DNA from: Strix aluco
Lineage: Eukaryota; Chordata; Aves; Strigiformes; Strigidae
Reading direction: 5' to 3'
Assembly (NCBI RefSeq): GCF_031877795.1
Contig: NC_133943.1
Span: 7,929,001 to 7,993,000 of the forward strand
DNA length: 64,000 bases
Numbering within the stretch: the first letter of the stretch is position 1; each line of letters opens with the position of its first letter. Made by a program: the position numbers and the translations under genes. Below the pieces are notes generated by a model that was not told where the DNA came from, ran no database searches, and saw nothing but the letters and a program-made list of their open reading frames with translations. Of the stretch, positions 1 through 12,300 are shown in pieces.

Positions 1-2639
1 GCTGCGAGGGGAGAAAATCAGATGGAAAAATAGATGGCTGGGAATTAGGAGGGAGCTTTCAGAGTCAGAGGGACCAAAAAGCCTGGCTACAGAGTCAGAG
101 AAGGAAACAATTAAAGCTCTTGTGGTTCGGTGGTGAAATGAAAGCAGCAATTACAATGGCAGAATGTATATATAGCCAAGGAAGACTGGATAGCGGTTGT
201 TATGTTATGGAAGATGTGAAATGTTAAGAATGCAAAAAGCAAGATGAAAATGCCAGGGAAAAAACATGCTTGGAAGGGCTAAAGGCAATAAGAAAGGAGG
301 TTTTAAAATTATATTTGTATTATTATAGACAAATGCTTAATACAAATGGCAAAATTGCTAATGATGATACATAACAAGCAGAAACAGGCAGCAAATATTT
401 TTGTTTGGTATTTGGAAATGAGCAAGCAGCTATATTTGTCTCATGTTGGGCTGCTGAAGCGGTTTCTAGTTCACTAATGATGTGGCCTTATTAAATATCA
501 TCTGCCAAGAATAAACACTGGAGAAACAGTAGGTTGGGTGCCTCAGCTCTGTGCCCTGCCCGAGCCATGATCATGGGTCCTGGAGCGAAGCCCGGAGCCA
601 AGGATGCTGCAGGAGGTAAAGGTGGGGGTAAAGGTGAGTCGGCTCCCAGAAAGGGGACATGGAGTGACCCAGATTGGTGCTGCCTGCTCAGCCTGGCTTT
701 AATCCCAGACAAAATAAAAGAGAAGTTGATGTAAAATTCAATTAATAAAGAATTAAAGGATAGAAATCTAATTAATGCCAGTCCTCATGGTTTAAGGAAA
801 ACAACATCTTGTCAAATAAAGCTGGTTTGTTCTGTGATGGGGTGATGAGTTGGGTTAGGGGAGATGACTGCACCACACCAGCACACACTTTGCAGGGCCC
901 TGGCTCTGCAAACTGGAGTGTGTCCTGGTCCCCCAAAACTGATGCAATGCCTGTTAGCAAAGGGCATGTGGCCAGGATGAAATCTGGGCTACGAGCAGCT
1001 CAGAGCATTGCAGGGACCCTCACCCTGCACAGCCCCGGCTCACCTGGGCTCCTGGCCCTGCTGGCACAGGGACCACTGCTCTGTCAGCCCGTAAGATTTT
1101 AAGGGTTGGAATTTCCTGTGTTAACTGAGGCAGCCACCAAGGGTCTGGCAGAAGGTACACCTGCTCTCCCCCTTGATGATGTGTGAGCCAAAATAACCTC
1201 TGCTCAGCTCCTGCTCTTTGCACAGTCAGCCCACCAGCTTGTTTCCCCCTTTTTCTTTTTTTTCATGACTCCCTTGTTGCTTTCACCTCGATTTCTTTTT
1301 TCCCCTTTGGTGTAATCAGTAGCTTCTTGGGGTCAGGTTTTGGAGGCAAACTAAATACTGCAGGTGCCTGTCCCAGGGGAAGAGCTGTGTGTTTATCGAG
1401 GCCAGAAGGATGCTTCCCCACATTGCTGGGGTGCGCAGGAGGATTTTGGGGGCTGGAGGAAAGAGCTCCCTCTCTGGATGTGGAGCTGGGGTGCAAATGG
1501 GTGATGCCTGCAGGGGTGCAGGCTGTGATGCTGGTGGCAGAGGATGTCTGTCCACAAGCAGTGGTCAGTGTCTCTGCTCTCCTTGCCCCACTGGCAAGCA
1601 CACTATTTGCCTGGACTGCACATTTCTGGGATGCTGCACATGACTCTGCTTTCACTCCAGAGGAGGAATTATCCTTACAAGGAAATATAAAGATGTGCTA
1701 CACTGGGTGGTCCCAATGCAACTGGCACATCACCTTGAGGTGCAGCACCAGACAGGGACTGTTAGAGCTGCTTGCAGGGCAGCGCAAGCTGAGAAAGCCC
1801 CTTTATCAGTGGGAAGAGAACAGAGAGAATAGCTTCTGTTCAAGGCATGTGAGTGGAGGGGAAGAGGGAAATATCACAGAGGTCCCAGCACATGCAGGAG
1901 CAGCCTGGTGCCACAAGCCTGGCTGGCTGTGAGCCCCTGTACAGCTGCCCCCTCCCCAGAAGCCACGTCCTCAGGTGGGGATCACAGAGGTACCTCTGCG
2001 TGGGTTTTATCTGCGCTCCAAGCTCAGCCCGTTTCAGCCTCATTGCAATTCCATGTCCTGGTGGCGTCTCCTGACACTGGATCATTTACAATGCCCACGA
2101 GGTAAATACAATGACTCATTATTATTAGTTAATGAAGCATCCAAGCACTAAACCCACAGTCTGCTGAACGGATAAAGAGCTCAGGCTGAATCCGATTTAC
2201 CACGCATCTCGTTGGCTGCTCTGACAGCGATGCTGCTGCCGCCCGCTGCAGCCCCCCGGCCCCTTCCCCATCACTGTGGGTGCTGGCGCAGACAGGTGCT
2301 GGTGGGGAGCGGGGCTGGGAGCATCCATCCCACTGCCAGAGTCAGTGAGCAGTGCTGGCTGTCCCCACTATGCCACCTCACAAACCAGAGACCACCAGTA
2401 AGGCACCAGTACCTCCCCTCCTGCAGTGCCATGGGCTTGCAGGGACAAAGATCTGACACAGCACCGGCTTCAAAGCCATCAGCCCCAGGATACGAGGGAC
2501 CCAAGGGGACAAGGGACCCCACTCTGCATTTCAAGCCTGCACCAAGGGGTCTGGGGGGGATGGATAGGGACAGGGGGAGGCACGAAGGACACTACACGTC
2601 CTTGGCCAGCAGCACGGATAACGCAGAATCTCTAACGCT

Positions 2640-2765
2640 GCATCTCCCTTCCCAGAAGGATAAATATTTGATAACAAATTACTTTGAAGATAATCCACTT
2701 AATCCTTTGCCATGTCTCCAGGTTTCACTGTAATTAAAGTGTGATTAATTTTCTAAAGAAAAGCT
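2640..2765. promoter_or_regulatory. Candidate non-coding regulatory element with homeodomain-type sites
   Basis: An abruptly A+T-rich patch inside GC-richer flank. It holds two TAATCC words (2691 and 2700, the bicoid/OTX/PITX core) in direct orientation 9 bp apart, a TAATTA (2731), a GATTAA (2743) and a 16-bp palindrome with one mismatch centred on TAATTA (2726-2741). The site density resembles conserved developmental enhancers. Conservation cannot be seen from one sequence, so the regulatory role is inference. Confidence 0.3.
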
Positions 2766-3491
2766 AAAACCCCATGACGCTCCTCGCCCCCTCTCCCCAG
2801 GGTGCAAGGGATGGGCTCAGCCCCTGACAGGGATGATGGGGTCCTGTGAAGCCCACTGCCAGTGGATGAGAAAAGCCCAGAACTGGACCTGAACACATCC
2901 TGCATGGCTCAAACCACCAAGCTTGGAGCAAGGGCACAAAAGCCAGACGTGCTTCTGGCTCTGGAAAGGGCTGACACAGGTAATCGGCCCCCAGGAGCTG
3001 CTCACCAAGTGTCACTGGAGTGGGAAGGGGTTTTTGACCACATGTGAACTCCCTGCAAAATCTTCCCCCAGCCCCTCACCTCCCTTAGCCCTTGTCCCCT
3101 GTCCAGAGCTGCTGATGTCCCACTGGTGTTCCAGTTTTAAGGCTGGAGTCTGCGGAGCCGGTAGGATGCCCACCCCATGCTCTTCTGCATCTCTCAAGGG
3201 CTGGTTCAGCTCCACACTGGGAGTTTCAGATGCTCAGCCTTTTAACCCCCCACCTTCACAGAGGCAAATATGCATTATAGTGGTTTTGCTTATGACTGGG
3301 AGCTGCCAGTGCAGAGCTGGAGTGGGCCGAGGAGCGGTGGAGAGGGGAGGTGTGTGGGCTGTGCCCTGCTGATGGAGCGGGATCACCTTTCTACTCCTCA
3401 AGCGCCAAACCCGGAGTTGACTCAGTTGATCAAAAATAGAGAGTGAGGGGAGGTGTGAAAGCCAGCAAAAAAAAAAAATAAAAAGGAAGAA

Positions 3492-3559
3492 AAAGAAAGA
3501 AAATTCAACCAACCTGACTAGGGAGATAAAGAAAGAAAACCCAGCCAACCTGACCAAGG
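3492..3559. repeat. Imperfect tandem duplication, period about 36 bp
   Basis: Two copies of a unit beginning AAAGAAAGAAAA and ending CCAACCTGAC start at 3492 and 3528. They differ at a few positions. The duplication follows a 12-base A run (3467-3478) and A/G-rich low-complexity DNA, so slippage or unequal exchange seeded by the purine tract is the likely origin. No coding role is apparent. Confidence 0.75.
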
Positions 3560-5779
3560 CAATCTGTATCCGCCTCCCCTGAGGTCCTGGAGCCCAGAGG
3601 GGGGGACCCGGCTCATGTCAGGGTATTTCAGAACTGAGAGATAACTCCAGGGAGCCATGCTGACATCTCCCTGATGCTCCCAGCCATGGCAGCACTGGTC
3701 CCCACGGGGCTGGTGGCAGCTCTGACTCGGTGTCACACCTTGCAGTGCACCAAGGAGGGGAGCTGAGGGGTGGGAATGGGGGTGCTGGCAGCTGGTGACA
3801 CCGTTGGAAGTGGAGGGCAGGACCCTCCCTCTGCTCCTCACTTCCCAGTGCAGCTATCGGGGACTCAGACACTCAAAGACACCATGAGGTGCATCCCTCA
3901 TTCCCAGCCATGTCCCTTGTCCCGGAGCTGTTTGCATCAAAACCAGGTTTTTTGCTGGTCGGTGTTGAGTGAAGTGACCCAAGAAGTCCCAGCTTCACTA
4001 CGGACTGTCACTGCCCCAGATTTGGGAAGAGTCCCTGGGGCAGCACAGGCTGAGCTTGCCCCAGTCCCGTGTGCGCCCCATGTCCCACTGTCCCCTGACA
4101 CCAAGGTGGAGAAGAGGAGAGGACAGAGGCAGCCCTGGCTGCTGGCACTCCACTCCCTTGCAGTGGAGAAGCTCTCCTGGCCAACACTAGGAAGATGGAC
4201 CTTGCTGCATGCAACTCTAACTCCTGGTCCTGCATGACTGGTGTCACCACCTTGCTGTCCCCAGGGAATTTCCCAGGACCAGACAAACTCCTTTCAGCTC
4301 AGGTTTTGAGGCTAGATGCCCTGAAATGTTCCCAGCCCCAGCACAGGCCAAGAAGAGACAGTCGAGCAGTCAGGAGGGTAAAGCTGCAGGATGGTTTTGA
4401 TGGGAGCTGCCCCTGCCTGGGGACATCACAGCACATCACAGGCATGAAGCCACCAACCTTGATGCCAGGCAAGCCGAGCTGTCCATGACAGCCAGGGGAA
4501 TGTTAATTTGCTTTGCCCACATCCAGTGAGGACATGAATCCTGGCTAAAATTAATGCCGTGCCTTCACTACACCAGTCCTGGCTGGGCTTTCTTTGTTAT
4601 CTGTCCCAGGATAGTTGTGTCTTCAGGTCAACCCTGTTAACAGAAGCTTTGGAGCTCGTGACTGTTCATCATAGAGTAAAACCCCCCTGAGCCCAGGGAG
4701 CGTGGGAGAGCGGCAAAGAGCTGCAGATAGTTCAGCCCAGTGCCAGCTCTGAGGACACAGATGAAGCTGCATTATTCAGAATATTGGGTTTTGCTATTGA
4801 ATCCCAAGAGCTGGCCAGCACTTTTGAAGCAGCAAACAGAGCAGGCACCTTGCTGCAAGTCAGGACGCTGCCCTGGAGCTGCTTCTGCAGCAGGCACGCG
4901 TGCACAGACATGAAAATTTGCTGAAGAGGGGGAGCCAGTTGGCGAAGGTTGCCAAATTGTCAATGGAAAAAGAGTTATGCTGTGGAAGGATCAGTTATTC
5001 AACAGAGATGGCAGCTTCATTGCTGGGATGAATCAAAGAGCCGTGTCAGCCTGTGGCAGGGGGACTCTCTGCCCACACGACTGGCAGAGGCTGCGCAGCC
5101 GTCGGGGTACGTGCTGCTGGAAACCGTCGGTGCGATGCTAAGCTCTAAGAGCAGGGAGATTTTCCAATAAAATACCACTAGACCTTGCATCATGAGGTCC
5201 AGTGTTTTCATTAAATTATAATGATAAGGAATAAAACTCAGCACATTTGCAGTTTTTCTCTTGCAGGTATTCAGTATGAAAGGTAAGCGAGCTCTGCTCT
5301 TGTACTTTGCTTTTGCTGTACCCCAGGGTAGCCCTGAGGAAGGGAAGAAACTGTTGCTTTCATAAGCCTTCCTTCCTTCCTCTTTCCTCCTCCTCTTCCC
5401 CCCATTGAATTCAGATTCCCAAACAAAACCAGGCAAAGAAACTCCCATGACGGTCACTGACCGAGCCCACTCCCTTCACCCAGCTGCAGCAAGGAGCTGT
5501 CTTAGGAGCATCCCGCTGGGCTTTCTGCATTTCTCGCTCCCCTTACAGCGCCTGGATGAGCCATGCTACAAAAGACCAGGGGAAAGGGAGTTGAAATCAC
5601 CACCTGCCTCAACCAGCACCTCCAAAAACTTCTCAGCAGTGCAGGAACCCCAAAAGCCCTTCCCTGGCTCCGTGCCCTGGCTGGCGGTGACACACAGGGG
5701 ACAGGCTGAGCATCCTCTGTCCCCTGAGTCCTGAGATATCTCTGAGGGCTGTGCTCCCACTGAGGTATCTTAGGGTCCA

Positions 5780-6390
5780 CCCGAGGCAATGCCAGCAGGC
5801 AAGTTTTGTTTTTATTTCCCTTGAAAACTTCTCCTTAACGGGCACTTAACATTATGCTTAAGTGACAAGGAATTACACATGTTATTTAAGAGCAGGCACA
5901 AGGAACAGTATAATTCCCTATAGACTAATGGTGCATTTCTCCTCACAGACAGCCAATTAAATATTTAATCAGCACAATAGTCGGTTAAGTATTGTATATG
6001 GGCATAAATACAACCCAATACATTTCCATGCCACATTAAGCTGAAGCTTGTAGACACTTGTCTCCACAGCATCAGGCACGACATCTCGGTCAATGCATCC
6101 TTCGAAAGCAGATTCTATTTATTTTCTGTCATATTAAGTAGACATCATTTCTATCCTGTCCCAGCCAAGTATATTAACTCTTCAGCAGCACCATATGAAT
6201 AATCTGCATCAAATTGTGGATTAGGGGAAGATTGCCGCCTTCCTGCTCAGCAGCTATCTGTGAGCTGACTGCAAATTTCCATGAATAATTTCTCTTTGGG
6301 TCACATCCTGGAGCTGCAGAAGCAGCTGCAGGGCCATTGCTCTTCATGCGTCTCAGATGTTTTAGGATAGATGGAAGACTCAGCAATTAA
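5780..6390. promoter_or_regulatory. Candidate conserved non-coding element (A+T-rich patch)
   Basis: About 600 bases of A+T-rich, complex (not simple-repeat) sequence within GC-richer flank. It contains many homeodomain/POU-like words, including AATTAAATATTTAATC near 5955 and TTAAGCTGAAGCTT near 6036. There is no long open frame and no transposon hallmark. By appearance it resembles a distal enhancer or other conserved non-coding sequence. A multi-species alignment would decide; the call is inference. Confidence 0.25.
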
Positions 6391-9300
6391 AGACACAAGC
6401 TAGAGAAAAAGGAGAAAGAAAAGAATTCTGCTTCTCCTCATTTAATGGAGAGGGCTGAGGTTAAAAAGACATTAAAAATCAGGTTTTCAGGCAAGGCATC
6501 ACTAGAGAGAGGGAGGGACGGGGCTTACAGCACCCTCCAGAGATGCACCAGAGCACTCAGCATGGGCGCTCCCTGAAGGGGCAGCACGGGCTGTGGCTGT
6601 GGACATGACTTGGACCCCAAAGGAGGACGGTGCAGGATCTGTGCGTGCAGGGCTATGCCCAGTGTGGTGTACGGAGAGAGAAATGTTCATTCCGTTTTCC
6701 CACCATCTAGGAGATATATTCATTCCACAAGTGTTTTCTTTCGGGCTTGATTTCTATTCAGCTTTCTTTCAGTCTCCACTTCCCAAGCTCTCATTGGTTT
6801 GATTATAACTGTAAGAATAAATCTATTTATGGTGCATTGTTGCAAAATGAATCAATACACCCGAAGCAAACACAAGGCCAAATCCTCAACAACTCGAGCA
6901 GGTGGCTTTGTGTCGGCTGCAGTGGGTGCTGCCTCCCACATCCCCCCTGCATTTCTCAGGTAAGTGCTGTTTGCAAATGCAAGGGTCGTTCCTGGTACAC
7001 AAAGTTAAGTGCGATGGATTATTGACAACTGATTTTCTTTTCTGGCTTCTGAGCGACTTCAGATATGAGTCAAAATCCTCTTCTCAGGTCTGCAAGCAAT
7101 GGTGATCAGTGCTGGTAAAGCAGTGAGAGGAATATGAGCCCCTGCTTGTGGAGATAAGCTACTCTTGGAAAAGGGGTTTTTGATTGATTTCAAGACAAGC
7201 ACATAACACAGGGCATGCTGCGATACAACACCTAAACACAGCACAGACTGAGCAAGAACAGGTTGTAGTGTTAGACAGCACTTCCCTGCTCAAGGTATTT
7301 CTAGGGCTTTGTAAAGCACCAAGCTAGCAGAACGAAGGCAGAGGGAAGCAGGTGCCAATCTGCCCCACACAAGGATGGAGCTCCCAAACATCAGGGACAA
7401 TTTAACTAGAAGGGCACCAGGGTAAATCCTGCAAAATGTCATTGTAAAAAGGCTTTCCAAGGTCTGTGAGCCACCCTTTGGAGAGCTAGAGTCTGTGAAA
7501 GGGTACTGTGTAGGGAAAGATCAAACTATGGGAGGTACAGCAGGTTTTTGTTAATTTTGTTAATTTTATCTGTCTTAGAATAGTTTCTGTAGAAATCTCT
7601 TACATTACACAAAGGCTGCGTGGCTCACTGGAGACCAATGAACAGAGTAGGCAACCCAGTACCATCCTGGCCCCACAACCAGTGCTGATGGGGTTGGCCG
7701 GGCTGAGCGGGTTCACACCTTCCCAGTTTGCTGTGGTGGCCAGCCAGGGCCATGATAATGGGCTTCATGACCTCACGGTGCTTTAATCTAACATGTTTTT
7801 CCATCCTTGGCCAGGGTATGAGTATGCTTGTGCCAGTTACATCACCTCAGCTGAAGCATAGTAAGGCTTTAAACCACATGAATGCTCTTGATTCTGTGCC
7901 CTTTGCCTTAATTACAATCTGAATTTCGTCAAAGGTTAACTTGATCCTAGGCATAGGGAGCAACGGAGCTGGGAATCTGCCTCCAGGTACCCTCAGCCAC
8001 CCCGACTGGCTTCCTACTAATAAATCTCCTTCCATTAGGAAACAACAGTAAGTGCTAAGGGTGGTTTCCACTTCTCTATCTCTGTTGCTCTTAGTTCAAC
8101 CTCTGTAACAGCTGCCAGGAGCCATAAATCACCGAGCACAATCCTGGAGCTGGGAATCACTGTCTTGTAAAACAAATATCTTCCAGATCTTGTAGTGCCT
8201 GATGCTGGTTACAAACTGTTGGTTGTCAGGTTCTTCCTCTACTCTTCCATTTATTTCCCAGCCTCGCGTCTCTGCTACTTCTTGTCTGCTATATATCTCC
8301 AGTTTATTGTTATTTCTTTCCCCCCTTTGTTTTAATAACTCTTTTACTGTGGATTCTTGTAAAAACAGCTGCTCTAACCAGTAAAAAAAAAAAAGAATAT
8401 CTGGAAACAGATGCCCTGGCATTGCTTCAGCAGTAATCTGCTAGATTTATAATTCCTCTTTGGTTCAATATTGATTCAGAATAAAGCAACTCAAAACACA
8501 CTGGCAGCTCATAGCTTTTTGTAGTCTTCTTCTATCTTTCTTCTTCTCTACCATGACATTTCTTTTCTCTTCATCCACACTACTAAAAGGTATGGAGGAA
8601 CAAACTAATGCAGGCTGATGAGAGACACCTAGGTGCCTGTAGAGCAGAGGGTTTCTGTCTGCGGAAGCTCAAAGCAATGTTGTCAGCTCATTTTTTATAG
8701 TTTTAATTTCTTTCTTCTTGTCCAGCATTATCTACCTCCTCTCAGCATCCCCCCTTAAGTCACTCCTCTGAGTTTCAGGGACTTGCAGAGTCCCCAAGGC
8801 TCACAGGGAGGTGATGACAGCCCAATATCCCTGGGCCAGGGCATGGTACCTGCCATGGATGCAGTTGTGGCCATCTCCCTCGGGTTCAGGGTGTCAGAGC
8901 CCAGGGGCCAGGCACCAGGGCTCCTTCTCAGCCCATCTGCCACTGAACAGCTGCACAGGGGCTAGTGAGTCCCTTGACACCACACAGAAAAGGAAACACT
9001 AGCATTTCCCTTCCGTAAAGTGCCTCAAGAGCCCTCAGAGAAGGGCAGGAGAAAGCTATTAGCAGACTTCTTTCAAGTCTATTAAAAAAAGCCCCTTTAG
9101 GATGCATGCATTAAATATATAGCTTATATCCCCACCAGCAAGCACAGGCACCAGGAGTCCCTGAAGCCTGCCTGTAAGTGGCACAAGGGCCACAGCATTC
9201 ATCCACCAGCATACAGATTTCTTCCAACTTACCCCATGCTGATGAGATAGTACCTAAGTCCAGAGCAGAAGGCTGGTTTGGAGGAATATGCTCCTTTGAA

Positions 9301-12300
9301 CAGTTACCCACACATCGGACAATGCCACCTCTCTCTTATGACTCAGTTTCTCTCAGAGCTATTTGGTTTGAATGACTGGGACTATTTATGCCTCACTCTT
9401 CCCTTCCAAGCCCAGTCCCCCCTTGCTCCATCCTGACAAAGTTCTGCTGGGAAGACAAGCTATGTCTTCCCAGCAGAGCTTTTGTTTGGGTCCTGTAAAT
9501 TGGCCATTAATTTCTTCTTCAGCAGAGGAGGTAACTTGGGCTTGTGAAACTCCAGATATCTCCAGTTATCTCATCTCACCCAGATACAGTACCACCTGCA
9601 CTCTCCAAGCCCAGCACAGCCCTTTGGGTTCCTCCTAGGTTCTCCCCTGGGTTCCCCTGCCCCTCTGGCTGCCTTCACCTCAGAGGAGACAGGACCAGCT
9701 CAAGGGCAGCACATAAAGCCCAGCAGCCACATGTCTCTGTGCTTACCTAGAGCCAGGCACTAAGAGGCACAAACTTAGGAAGTGGAAGTATAAGTACAGT
9801 CCTATGATAGGGTGAGAAACATCACTTCTCACAGAGCTACACTGCTGCAGGGTGTTTGATTTGGGGAAAGAAGCTCCAGCCCTCCCAGCTGAAGCCAGGC
9901 TGGCTGGCTCAGCTGGGTAAGAAGCTCATTGATTCCCCAGGTTCTGCCATGTGTCAGCCTGGGGCTGGGAAACCCTCAAGCAATCATTTGCATTGTTGTG
10001 CCTGGAATGGCAGAGATGCTCCTAGAGATGCTCCCAGAGGCTCTACCTCAGCAGAAATTCTGCTCTCCATGCTGTCTGCCTGCGGCTGGGGTGTCCTGTC
10101 CTCCCTCAACATAAAACCACATGGTGGGATGAGTGATTTCTCAAGCAGGCAGGAGGAATGGGAAGGCACATGGTTTTAGCAAGCTCAAAAGACATCTTCA
10201 GCATGTTTGCTCAATCTGGAACATGTGCTAGCTGGGGAAAATGTCATAGGCAGGGGTGGGTTTCTGAGCTGAGAGTCCCCACGGTCCCCAGCCAGACATC
10301 AGAGGCAGCCTGCTGTAATCAGACAGCCAACGTCTCACACTCTCTGCCCTGTTTGCAGCCCAGCAGAGCACACAGGAGATCCTGGAAAGCCACCAGAGAG
10401 TGGCAACAGGGAAGTAACTGAGTGCTTCCAGCAAAGCATCTCAGGGGGCAGAGGTGGTTGTGGGTCTGGGGGTGCAGCAGTGCATCTTGAACACGTCGGC
10501 TGTGTGATACCGGGAATGCCTCTCTGGCTCGGTACTCGGCTCTCCACAACAGCGGTGGGTTTTGCAGCTTCAGTATATTGCATTTTCTGTGCTGTCCCCT
10601 CCTTCCCACAGGAACAGGATTGAGCCCGTATGTGAGGTCTGAGGTCTGCCAGCCTCAGAGCTGGGGAGAGAGCTGGGGCCCATCACCTGCCTGAGGTTTG
10701 TTGCAGCGTCCTTGAAATCTACTTGTGTAAAACAAGTGGGATTTAACAAATTGGCAGTCTCCAAGGAGAAAAAAATATCATGTTCTGTTGAAGCATTTCC
10801 AACCAGCTCTGTGGTCACCGTATTTTTCTTCCAAGAACTGATGCATTGGCAGAGATGTACCCCCCATGCGTGGTCCCTCGGAGTGGCCGCTCTCTGCCAT
10901 GTGTCTCCCACCTCTCCAATGCATTTCCAGCATTATTCCTTGCCGTGGTCCATCACCACTGTTAGTTACTCCGACAGTTGGCATTTCCAGGAATGTTCAA
11001 GCGGACAGCCTTTCCTATGCAGTCCCTGATGCCCATAGCAGGGACTGGCCCGTTCCCAGCCCAGGGAGGGATGGGGTCTTACAGGGCGTGGGGCAGCATG
11101 GGGAGGGCTCACCCGCCCCTACAGCTGCTGTGCCAGGAGCTGACAGACCCACCACCAACCAATCTGGGGTTGTCCTAATTTGTTTATTTGTCAGCTGCCT
11201 TCAGAGTGCCAGAGGATGATGTACTCTGCCAGGACGCGCACATGGGTTCATGACAGAGATTCATTAGGCTTATTGCATACCCCGTTAGACACAGTTACGA
11301 GAGTAAGTGGCTCTGACACAGCTCTCTAGCAGATTTGCAGTCGTGCTGCTCTTTCTTGATCTGTCTCTATTTCTGGGAGGAAAGGGGGAGCTGGACATGA
11401 TGGTGGCTGGAGAAACAGCCCATGTAAGTCCGTAGGATACTCCATGCTTCTGTAATCCCTGTTCAAGGAGCAGGGAAACATGATTTCCCATCTGAGAGCA
11501 TCTTTTCTCTGGCACTGGACACATTTACTGTGTGTTCATGAGGTCCTGCTTCATCGGCAGCGTGTAAAACACCCTCCAGAGGAAGGAAGGGCAGATCTCT
11601 CTGTCTCCGTGTCAGTGAGAGCGAGCAGTGCTGGGGCTCTGCCAGGAGCTGGCAGGGACCCAGGGTGGCTCTTGAACCTTGATAAATCACAGCAACACTT
11701 CTCCCTTCTCAGACAGCCCAGCAGCGAAACAAGATGCTGCTCTCTGAACTCTGGTTCACCCGGTTCCGCCCTTGCTCGCTCTCCCGAGCAAACCCACACG
11801 TCAGCTTCAGGCTGAAATCCGGGAGTCCCAGAACTGACCTTTTTTCTCCCCAGTTTCCAACAAATTAAGCAAGAAAACACCAGATTTACAGCTGGGCGTG
11901 CTGGGGCGCAGCAGACCATGAATTCCGCCCCTTTGCCTCTACCTTGGTAATAGGGGGACACCGGACAGCACCCCTCCAACCCCGGCCTGCCATGATGGTG
12001 ACCACACAGCTCAGATGAAGGGACTTTTGTGGCTGTTATTTCCCCTCTGCTGCCTCTCCGTCATATGGACAGGACTCAGCCTCAGGTCTCCCTGGGAGGA
12101 TGAATTTTCCTGACTCCTCTGAAGGTTTTAGGTGTGTTTCCCAGGAGGGAGAGCCTGGGGGAGCCCCATGGGAAGTGCTTTGTCTTGCAGTGCTATGTAC
12201 TGCAAGATGACAGTTATTAGCACATTCAAAGAAGCTGCCAGTTATCTTTCATCCTGCTGTATCCCCTTGGAATAAGGCAGAAACCTCTGCACAGCGCCTT

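Larger units (their letters stand above)
1..5779. other. Intergenic 5' flank, no supported gene
   Basis: No exon with recognisable protein similarity is visible on either strand. Open frames of 60-170 codons occur, but the longer ones open with GTG or TTG rather than ATG, overlap each other on both strands and show no domain. The first 500 bases are A+T-rich; the rest is moderately GC-rich with many CCC/GGG and CAG/CTG words, typical of avian intergenic DNA. Local items are described separately: a possible orphan first exon near 573, an A+T-rich element at 2640-2765 and a 36-bp duplication at 3492. In human the upstream neighbour of GALNT10 is MFAP3; I see no MFAP3 exon here. Confidence 0.6.

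Noticed and set aside
1183..1932. 249-codon open frame on the + strand, the longest in the 5' flank
   Set aside because: It opens with GTG, has a 130-codon frame overlapping it on the opposite strand, and shows no domain, splice context or familiar motif. Locally low stop density explains it.
2212..2733. 173-codon + strand open frame
   Set aside because: Opens with TTG, has no recognisable domain, and runs into the A+T-rich element at 2640.
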